Shown one piece after another: positions 7,501 through 13,983 of a stretch of 64,000 nt of DNA (the stretch's first letter is position 1; each line of letters begins with the position of its first letter). This stretch comes from DATMRF01 sp035566435 (GTDB lineage: Bacteria > Verrucomicrobiota > Verrucomicrobiia > Limisphaerales > UBA8199). Made by a program: the position numbers and the translations under genes. The DNA lies in NCBI GenBank assembly GCA_035566435.1, contig DATMRF010000127.1, positions 58,502 through 122,501 of the forward strand, written 5' to 3'. Below the pieces are notes generated by a model. That model was not told where the DNA came from. It worked only from the letters and a program-made list of their open reading frames with translations, and made no database searches.

Positions 7501-8493
7501 TTAGTCGTCTGGCCGATCAGCGTCTTCGCTGTCGATAAGTGACGCGCGGTGGATGTGGCGGGCGCGGGGGTCCGAGATTTCGTTTTCCATGCTGGCGATG
7601 TGGGGGGAGAGAGTGCGGAGGTTCGCGGGGTCAATGCCGGTTTTTTGGCGAATGAGGGCGAGGCGGTTGAAGATGGTGGCTTTGGAGCAGTGGCATTTGC
7701 GGGCGGCCTGAGCGGCGCTGAGGGCTTCGATGCAGTAGAGGCGGAAGACGGCGAGGGGCGTCGGCGGCGGCAGGGCGGGGTCGGATTCAAGTTGCTGAAC
7801 GAGTGCGAACGCGCGCTGAGCCACGGTTTGATCGATCTCCTTGGGCTGAGGGGTGAACTGGGCGAAGAGTTCGCCGGGGGGTTTGACGGGCAGGAGTGTG
7901 CCGGCAGGGGTCAGGGTGACGGTGGTTTCCAGTGGGAAAAAGGCGGCACGGACGCGGGAGAGGTGGGCCAGGGAGCGGGCGTCCAGGTGGTTGGCGGTCG
8001 GGGCCAGCAGGATAAAGGGCTGGTTTAAGGTTGCTACCAGGTCGGGGACTACGCGTCGGAATGCTTCATGGTCGGGCAAGATGGTGAGGATGGCGGGGAC
8101 CGCGTTGGCGGACCAAGAGCCGATCTGGGTGGTGAACGGGAGACCAAACTCGGCCGTCTTGCTGTTAAGGAGGAGGGCCTTGCACAGGGCGCGGCCGAGT
8201 TTCGCGCGGTTGACTTCCAGGGGCGTGATATCCTCGATGGTCAATGGGAAGTCGGGGCAGGCTGGCGGCTCGCATCGGCAGGCAGCGACTGCGCCGGTGC
8301 CGTCGTGGCGGGGAATGATTCTGTGCCAGCAGCCGCATTGGGCCGGGCACGGGTAGGACTCGGGTTTGAGGCTGCTGGGCTGGAGGCAAAGGAGGCTTAG
8401 GGCGTCAAACTGGTCGCCGGCGAGGAGGCGCCAGTCTGCGCGGAAGTTGACAAGGCCGCGAACGGCTTCAAGGGCTGACCAAGGGCTGGGCAT
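7501..8493 (-). CDS. Hypothetical protein with C-terminal helix-turn-helix
   Basis: A 330-residue protein of unrecognised family. The N-terminal part has a Cys-rich patch (CPAQCGCWHRIIPRHDG, then ACRCEPPACPDF) that could bind zinc. The C-terminal 80 residues contain a sigma-70 region-4-like or transposase-like helix-turn-helix: FRLYCIEALSAAQAARKCHC then SKATIFNRLALIRQKTG. It may be a DNA-binding protein encoded by a mobile element. The neighbouring gene on the same strand (8595-9254) has no clear function either. The frame is well supported by length and composition; the role is unknown. Confidence 0.55.
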   Translation of the reverse strand: MPSPWSALEAVRGLVNFRADWRLLAGDQFDALSLLCLQPSSLKPESYPCPAQCGCWHRIIPRHDGTGAVAACRCEPPACPDFPLTIEDITPLEVNRAKLGRALCKALLLNSKTAEFGLPFTTQIGSWSANAVPAILTILPDHEAFRRVVPDLVATLNQPFILLAPTANHLDARSLAHLSRVRAAFFPLETTVTLTPAGTLLPVKPPGELFAQFTPQPKEIDQTVAQRAFALVQQLESDPALPPPTPLAVFRLYCIEALSAAQAARKCHCSKATIFNRLALIRQKTGIDPANLRTLSPHIASMENEISDPRARHIHRASLIDSEDADRPDD

Positions 8494-8512
8494 TGTGGGG
8501 TTGGGGAAAGGG

Positions 8513-8694
8513 GAAAGGATAAAGGATAAAGGATAAAACCTGATGGAGTGGTGGAGTGATGGAGTGATGGAAATCGGTCAGCAGTGGCCAGTGATCAGTG
8601 ACCAGTGAGCAGTGGGCAGAGGGCGGAGGGACCGGGAACATGAAGCGTGGAGCGTGCAACGTGATGCGTGGAGCGTGGAGCGTAGAGCGTGGGT
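8513..8694. repeat. Block of at least four word-repeat families
   Basis: In order: AAGGATAAAGGATAAA (8513-8538), GGAGTGGTGGAGTGATGG (8545-8570), CAGTGGCCAGTGATCAGTG followed by related units (8580-8618), and GCGTGGAGCGTG / CGTGATGCGTGG units (8643-8694). These are imperfect short tandem words, not CRISPR: unit length is below 12 bases and there are no spacers. The right part overlaps the 3' end of the gene at 8595-9254. Confidence 0.75.
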
Positions 8695-9254
8695 CTTGAC
8701 ATGTGAAACCGCGGGCGTAGGTGAAGGCGGTCCGCGTCGCCGTCCTGGTCATCGGCGTCGCCGTCGTTGTCATCGAGGGCCGGAGCGGCTGCGGCGGCGG
8801 AGGCGAGGCAGAGGATCAGGGCGACCCGGGCAACGGCACGTGAGGCGTTGAGGACGCTATTGGCGAGCCAGGCCAGGATGAGCGCGGCTTTGTCACTCGC
8901 CTCAATATTGACAGTGGCCGGCGGCACGAGTTCGACCGCGAGGGGGTCGGGGGTGCTGGCGAGCTTGACCTTGAGAGTTGCCGTGGTAGCGGTTGCATCT
9001 GCGGGCATCAAGCTGGCGCGCGACGGGTCGGTGGCGGCGGCGGCGAAGAGGTCATCTGCCTGCTTGGTGGTCACCTGGGAAAAGATGTTGTGCTCGACAT
9101 ATTGTAGTCTGTGGAGCTTGATTTGCTCGATGTCCGCAGCGCCGTGGGGGTCGAGGGCATCGGGTCCGTCAGTGAAAAGCGGGTGAAGGGTGACAGTGGT
9201 GGTTTCTGAATTCGGGTTCAGTTCCTGGGACCGGTCTGATTCGTGAGCGATCAT
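8595..9254 (-). CDS. Hypothetical protein whose C-terminus is encoded by repeats
   Basis: A 219-residue frame with no recognised family. The first 105 residues are polar (TVTLHPLFTDGPDALDPHGA). An internal hydrophobic helix VALILCLASAAAAAPA is followed by an acidic Asp-rich run DDNDGDADDQDGDAD. The final 35-40 residues (PTLYAPRSTHHVARSTLHV) come from the GCGTGGAGCGTG word repeat, so the original C-terminus has been overwritten. It may originally have been two genes, with a second start near the hydrophobic helix. I am not sure that it is expressed. Confidence 0.4.
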   Translation of the reverse strand: MIAHESDRSQELNPNSETTTVTLHPLFTDGPDALDPHGAADIEQIKLHRLQYVEHNIFSQVTTKQADDLFAAAATDPSRASLMPADATATTATLKVKLASTPDPLAVELVPPATVNIEASDKAALILAWLANSVLNASRAVARVALILCLASAAAAAPALDDNDGDADDQDGDADRLHLRPRFHMSRPTLYAPRSTHHVARSTLHVPGPSALCPLLTGH

Positions 9255-9669
9255 AAAATTCGCTTTCTCTGCATTACGCGTATCAGGCGGCTCCGCGGCT
9301 GCGGGCGGAACCGGCTGTATTTCTCACAGACGCATTCCGCCCGCGCTTGCGTGTTCTCCGCAGAGAGCCCTGGTACGGTCAGGATTTAGAGTAGCTTACA
9401 TTATGCCAAGTGCCAGTGACTTGCAGAGATGAGAAAATCTTACGAAAAGCCTGGAAATCTGGCACCGGCCGAGAGGTGTCGCTTCTTTGGACACTTGGGG
9501 CTAGAGCGGAAACAATGGACGACCGAGGTTTTACGCATCAGCCATCGCGGCGATGGTGAAGAGGGCATTGCCCTCCAGGCGATTATTGATAAAGATAAAA
9601 GGCGCGAGGCGTCGGGCCGGCGAACGGCTTGTCTTGTGGTCCTGTGGTGTTCTGGCACAATCGGAAGTC
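9255..9669. other. Intergenic, no gene seen
   Basis: This 415-base gap between a minus-strand and a plus-strand gene has no convincing coding frame, RNA or terminator. It probably holds the promoter of the DUF4337-like gene at 9670, but I see no clear box. Confidence 0.4.
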
Positions 9670-10698
9670 ATGAAAGTGACCGTACCGCAGGAGCTGAAGG
9701 CGGACATGCCGCAGACGGTGTTTGGCAAAATCCTGAGCGCGACGCCGGTGGTGATGGCGGTGGTGGCGACGATGCTGGCGGGGCTGGCCTCGAGCGAAAT
9801 GACCAAGGCGCAGTATGATCGGTCGCTCGGCGCGCAACAGCAGTCCAAGGCGGGCGACCAGTGGAGTTTTTTCCAGGCCAAACGGCTCCGGGGCGCGGTG
9901 CAGCAAAACTCGGTGGATTTGCTCGAGAGCCTGACGGCCTTGCGCCCGCTGGACCCGGCAGCGCTGCGGACCGCGGCGGAGCAGTGGCCGGCCGCCGTCA
10001 GCCCGACCGAAGCGGCAAAGCTCAAGGCGGAGCTGGCGGCCGTGGCGGAGTCGGCAGCCGGGCAGCAGGCCTTGACGCTGCTGCGCGAGGGGAAAGTGCC
10101 AGGCACCACCGAGGGCGCACCGCTGGACGCGCGGGTGAAGGCGGCGCTGGACGCGATGGAGAATCTCAAGCCGGACGCGGAGATGGCGTCGCTGCTGGCG
10201 CAAGTCGATAACAAGCTGATCGAGGATTCGCTGGGCGCGGCGAGGGACCGGACGCAGGAGTTCGATCTGGCGACCAAGCCGGTGAACCAGGCCATCGACC
10301 AAATCGACAGCCTGCTGGCGCGCAGAACCGCGTTGCTCCAGCAGACGCAGGGGCAGGCGGCCGCGGACGTGGGAGCCTCGCCGGCGGCGGCGTCGCTGAG
10401 CCGCGATTTCACCGTGGCGCGGCTGCGTTACGCGGCGCTGCGTTACGAAGTGGAGGCCCGGCTCAACCAGGTGATCGCCAATTTGTACGAGCTGCAGGTG
10501 CGCAAGAGCAATATTTCGGCGGAGCGTCATCACGCGCGGAGCCAGCGGTTTTTCTTCGGGATGCTGGCGGCGCAGTTCGGGGTGATTATTTCGACGTTCG
10601 CGCTGGCCGCGCGGAACCGCAATCTGCTGTGGTCGCTGGCGGCGGGAGCGGGGCTGCTGGCGGTGGCGTTCGCGGTGTACGTGTATTTGTACGTTTGA
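9670..10698 (+). CDS. DUF4337-like membrane protein
   Basis: From the ATG at 9670 (MKVTVPQELKADMPQ) the product has 342 residues. It shows the layout of DUF4337 proteins: an N-terminal transmembrane helix (residues about 17-37, VVMAVVATMLAGLASSEM), a DQWSFFQAKRLRGAV motif, a long helical, probably coiled-coil middle, and two C-terminal transmembrane helices (FFFGMLAAQFGVIISTFAL and LLWSLAAGAGLLAVAFAVYV). The function of the family is unknown. The gene stands alone, followed by a repeat-rich gap. Confidence 0.7.
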   Translation: MKVTVPQELKADMPQTVFGKILSATPVVMAVVATMLAGLASSEMTKAQYDRSLGAQQQSKAGDQWSFFQAKRLRGAVQQNSVDLLESLTALRPLDPAALRTAAEQWPAAVSPTEAAKLKAELAAVAESAAGQQALTLLREGKVPGTTEGAPLDARVKAALDAMENLKPDAEMASLLAQVDNKLIEDSLGAARDRTQEFDLATKPVNQAIDQIDSLLARRTALLQQTQGQAAADVGASPAAASLSRDFTVARLRYAALRYEVEARLNQVIANLYELQVRKSNISAERHHARSQRFFFGMLAAQFGVIISTFALAARNRNLLWSLAAGAGLLAVAFAVYVYLYV

Positions 10699-10700
10699 TT

Positions 10701-10942
10701 TAACCGCGGAGAGGAAGCCGCGAAAAGGCACGGGAGGCACAAGCCGGCGTAGCCGGAACCAAACTGTTTGTGGAAACGGTTGCAGGTTGAAGGTTGAAGG
10801 TTGCAAGTTGACGACCGACAGCGTAGCCAACTTGCAACCTTCAACTTGCAACTTGTAACCGCGGAAATCTGCGCAGAAAAAAGACATTTCCAGATATAGT
10901 CATACAGGATTCAACGCAAAGGCGCTAAGGTGCAAAGGCGCA
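10701..10942. repeat. Word repeats: CGCGGA, GTTGAAGGTTGCAAGTTG and AAGGCGCAAAGG families
   Basis: After the stop of the DUF4337-like gene come CCGCGGAGAGG words (10701-10740). An inverted arrangement of GTTGAAGGTTGAAGGTTGC and GCAACCTTCAACTTGCAAC follows (10784-10860), able to form a long hairpin. Then CGCAAAGGCGCTAAGGTGC (10913-10940). The hairpin could act as a transcription terminator. Confidence 0.7.
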
Positions 10943-11083
10943 AGTGGGGAAAGCTGGAAAGCAGCAGCTTCCAGAAGAGATGGGGACGCTGTGGAAAGCG
11001 TCCCGACCAGGATTTGGTCGCGGATTGCGGAGTGTTGGGGCAGCCGCGACAGGGCGCAGAGGGGCAAAAGGGAACGGCCAGGT

Positions 11084-12568
11084 TTAGAGGGGCGTGAAGT
11101 GGAACAATTGGGCGGAGTGGGGGGCGACGTCCAGGTAGAGGCCGCGGTCCTGCAAGTCCGCGCTGGAGCGCACGTAGTGCTCGTCGCCGAGGAGGTCCTG
11201 GAGCGACCACTCCTGGGCGGAAAGAGCCGGGATGCGCACCGGAGCATAGCATTGGCTGGGATGCGCAGCCAGGTTGATAACGACGACGTCGAAGTCCGGC
11301 GGGCGGGCCTTCCATTCGATGATGACGAAGTCTTCGCAGGTGGGATTCCCGGTCCACGCAGGGCGCGGCGCGAGCAGCTCGGCACTCCCCTGCCCCACCG
11401 AACTGTTCGCCAGTGTGGTCAGGAGGGCGTCATACATGCGCTCGAGGTCGGGGTTGGCCGGCTCGCTGAGGCGGCGGAGGAGTTGGATCGGGGTTCGGCG
11501 GGCCGCGCCGGAAAGCTGGCCTTCGTGAAGGAGGCGCATCCCGGGCAGGGCGAGAATGAGGAGGGCCGCGGCGCGATGCTCCGCGGGCGTGAGCAGCGAG
11601 GCGATGCGAGGCTCGTCGTGGTTTTCCAGAAAGCGGGCGGAGGCAGCCAGGGCTGGCGGCGTCATGCCCAGCAGATAGCGCTGCACGGCCGCCGGGTCGC
11701 GCGCGAGGAGGCTGTCGTAAAGCAGTTTGTCGTAAGTGTAATCGAACCCGAGCTCCTGGAGGCGGGTTTCCAGACCCCAATACGCTTCGGCGAGGAAAAG
11801 GAAGCCGGGGGATGCTTGCTTGACTGCGGAAATTGCCTCGGCCCAAAATTCCGTGCGGAGGACGGGGCTCGCGGGGACGCTCGCCCTCCCGGGTTGTTCG
11901 GGGCGGGCAGCGGGAGCAGCGGTGGGAAACCGTTCCCAGGTTTTGGCAAAGACATCATTGAGCAGCAGCATGGCCATGTCGCAGCGGACACCGTCACACG
12001 CGGCAGCGACGGTTTGGAGCTGTTCAATCATGGCGGCGCGAGTCTGCGGCAGGCGATAATCCAGTTGGGCAGTATCGGTCCAGGCGGGGAAGTTAGGATC
12101 TTTTCCGTGGGCCAGCCACTGCGGGCCAAGGACGGTGTCCTGCTGGAAAAAGCCGGTGGCCGGGCCGGGGCTTCGCACAAAAAGCTCGGGGCGGTCGTGC
12201 AGCCAGGGGTGATCAAGGCCGACGTGGTTCGGCACGAAATCCAGCAACAGCTTCAAGCCCAGGGCGTGAAGATTATCGCGAAAGACTTGCAGGCCTGCGG
12301 GGCCACCCAGAGCGGATGCAACGCGGTACTCAGCGATGGCGTACGGGGAACCGCCGACGTCGGCGTCCTGCCAGCCGGGCAAAGCTTCGGAATACTCGCG
12401 TCGCTGTCGCGGCTCCGCCAGCGCGAGTTCGCGGGCGCGGGGTCCACCGCCCCAGACACCCATCAGCCAGACGTAGGTGAAACCAAACCGTCGCCATTGC
12501 TCAAATTCGCTGCGGGGAACGCCGGCTAAAGTGATGGACCGGCCGGCGCGCTCCGAAAGCTCGCGCAA
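11084..12568 (-). CDS. Alpha-amylase family (GH13) enzyme
   Basis: Counting from the TTG at 12568 the product has 494 residues. It has the GH13 catalytic set: DFVPNHVG (region I), Asp197 in DGVRCDMAML (nucleophile), Glu261 in LAEAYWG (acid/base) and Asp318 in LENHDEPR. It lacks a signal peptide, so it is probably cytoplasmic and acts on alpha-glucans or trehalose-type sugars. The conserved family start, a TYEINTRCWLRELS segment, extends upstream of 12568 to about 12600. No ATG, GTG or TTG precedes it in frame, only ATA (12607) or ATT (12613), then the AAGGATAAAGG repeat. The true start may be a rare codon, or the 5' end may have been replaced by repeat DNA. Confidence 0.85.
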   Translation of the reverse strand: MRELSERAGRSITLAGVPRSEFEQWRRFGFTYVWLMGVWGGGPRARELALAEPRQRREYSEALPGWQDADVGGSPYAIAEYRVASALGGPAGLQVFRDNLHALGLKLLLDFVPNHVGLDHPWLHDRPELFVRSPGPATGFFQQDTVLGPQWLAHGKDPNFPAWTDTAQLDYRLPQTRAAMIEQLQTVAAACDGVRCDMAMLLLNDVFAKTWERFPTAAPAARPEQPGRASVPASPVLRTEFWAEAISAVKQASPGFLFLAEAYWGLETRLQELGFDYTYDKLLYDSLLARDPAAVQRYLLGMTPPALAASARFLENHDEPRIASLLTPAEHRAAALLILALPGMRLLHEGQLSGAARRTPIQLLRRLSEPANPDLERMYDALLTTLANSSVGQGSAELLAPRPAWTGNPTCEDFVIIEWKARPPDFDVVVINLAAHPSQCYAPVRIPALSAQEWSLQDLLGDEHYVRSSADLQDRGLYLDVAPHSAQLFHFTPL

Positions 12569-12621
12569 CCAGCAGCGGGTGTTGATTTCGTAGGTGAGGG
12601 GGTTTATAGAAATTGGAAAGT

Positions 12622-12685
12622 GGAAAGGATGAAGGATAAAGGATAAAAGTGGGGTGGGGAAGTGATGCGTGGTGCGTGATGGGCG
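12622..12685. repeat. Word repeats upstream of the amylase gene
   Basis: GGAAAGGATGAAGGATAAAG units (12622-12650) followed by AGTGATGCGTGGTGCGTGATG (12660-12682). These are the same two word families as at 8513-8694. Confidence 0.75.
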
Positions 12686-12798
12686 GCAGCTACCGTCGTG
12701 CTCCGTTGCCCCATAGACCGGCCTCGTTGACGCCGCGCCGATGACGACGACCGGAAAACAAACCGAACGCGGTCACGGCCTCCAGTGCACGCCGAAGG

Positions 12799-13095
12799 TT
12801 ATCGGTCTCTCTTCTGCTCATCACTGAGAAACGCCCCCAATGAACCGTCTCGAAGTCCTCGGATTCGGTTCCGTTGTTCAATATAAGCTTTCGGTAAGCT
12901 GGGGAGGACCAAAACTATGATTCCCGCGAACACACCTGCTATGGGCCAAGGAGACCCGGTCGCTTCTTGGTGTGTCATCCGCCAAGCAAAAAATAGGAAG
13001 ATGAGAAATCCGGCAGTCCGGAGGCACCACGCGGTGATCCGATACCAGCGGGGCATCCGAACGCTGAAGAACTTCTCGTGTCGGTGATCGCTCAT
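12799..13095 (-). CDS. Small membrane protein of unknown function
   Basis: From the ATG at 13095 (MSDHRHEKFFSVRMPRWYRI) the product is 98 residues; a GTG at 13107 is the alternative start and lies inside a GATGCGTGATAC word. Two hydrophobic segments are visible, ITAWCLRTAGFLIFLFFAW and WPIAGVFAGIIVLVLPSL, ending in a charged tail. No family recognised. It lies between the amylase gene and the ACT-domain gene, all on the minus strand but too far apart to call an operon. Confidence 0.5.
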   Translation of the reverse strand: MSDHRHEKFFSVRMPRWYRITAWCLRTAGFLIFLFFAWRMTHQEATGSPWPIAGVFAGIIVLVLPSLPKAYIEQRNRIRGLRDGSLGAFLSDEQKRDR

Positions 13096-13135
13096 CGCAG
13101 GTATCACGCATCATGCATCACGTGTAACTTATAAG

Positions 13136-13534
13136 TTAGCGTCCGCCGTTCAAAACCTTGAGCGCCTTGGTGGGGTTGGACACGCGTATGATCATCAGGC
13201 CTTTCTTCGCATTCGCGGGCGTGGCGCTGTAGCAATATTCGATGTTGACCTTGGCGTCGGCGAGTTTATGAGCGATGCGGGCGAGTTCGCCGGGCTGGTT
13301 GCTGCCGTCGATCAGGAGCACGTCGTCTTCCACGACGAGCGTGCCGTGTTCTTCGAAGACGTGGAGCGCTTTGCGATAATCGCTGACCACCAGGCGAATG
13401 ACGCTATGGTCCACAGTATCGCTGGTGGTAATGGCATAGATATTAATGCCGGCTTCGGCGAGCGCGTCCGCCACGCGCGCCAGCATGCCCGGCCGGTTGT
13501 CCAGGAAGATCGCGATTTGTTTGGTAATTTGCAT
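13136..13534 (-). CDS. Tandem ACT-domain protein
   Basis: A 132-residue protein made of two ACT repeats. The first (residues 1-70) reads QIAIFLDNRPGMLARVADAL and INIYAITTSDT. The second (70-132) reads LIDGSNQPGELARIAHKLAD and VNIEYCYSATP. ACT domains bind amino acids and regulate enzymes or uptake. Free-standing tandem ACT proteins like this occur in many bacteria next to phenylacetate-CoA ligase genes, but none is here. The start at 13534 is supported by the conserved MQITKQIAIFLDNRPG. Confidence 0.85.
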   Translation of the reverse strand: MQITKQIAIFLDNRPGMLARVADALAEAGINIYAITTSDTVDHSVIRLVVSDYRKALHVFEEHGTLVVEDDVLLIDGSNQPGELARIAHKLADAKVNIEYCYSATPANAKKGLMIIRVSNPTKALKVLNGGR

Positions 13535-13983
13535 AGGTCAGTTGTTGATTTGAGGTGGAGATCCCGACGGCTGTCACAAAGCACCATAACCGATCCGGGG
13601 CCGATCGCCAATCGAAACAGTCGCCCGCCCGGCAAGGTCTCGGCGTCGGCGAGAAGTTCCGACGCTGAGTTTTGACCACGGATGGCACGGATGGAAGAAA
13701 AGCTTTGTGGTTCGCAATTCGCGCCGGAATCCTTTCGGTTGGGGATGGACCGCCGGGAGGTCTGTTGCCGCCTGTTTTGCAGTTGGCGCTCGAAAGCCGA
13801 GAGCGGACTCCAAAACCTGAGAATCACCACAAGCGAACGCAAAGAACACAACGAGATCCGCGTGGGTTTATGGGAGTGCATGAAAGGAAAAACAGAGAGA
13901 GGAAGGCTTGTTGTTTAAGATTATTGGCTCAGGACCGGCCAGTTCGCGCTTGATTTGAGCGGGGGGGTCCATACTTTCTTCGG
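13535..13983. other. Intergenic with word repeats upstream of gcvP
   Basis: No gene. Contains word-like DNA: ACCACGGATGGCACGGATGG at about 13676-13696 and a run of AACGCAAAGAACACAACGAG type at 13833-13866. I looked for a glycine riboswitch before gcvP and did not find the conserved core. A run of seven G lies near 13963. Confidence 0.5.

Noticed and set aside
8513..8694. CRISPR array
   Set aside because: Units are shorter than 12 bases, imperfect and without spacers; no cas genes in the window.
10991..12529. 512-codon plus-strand open frame opposite the amylase gene
   Set aside because: The minus strand has the complete GH13 catalytic motif set; the plus frame has no recognisable domain.
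13535..13983. Glycine riboswitch upstream of gcvP
   Set aside because: The conserved tandem aptamer core was not visible; the region is word-repeat DNA.
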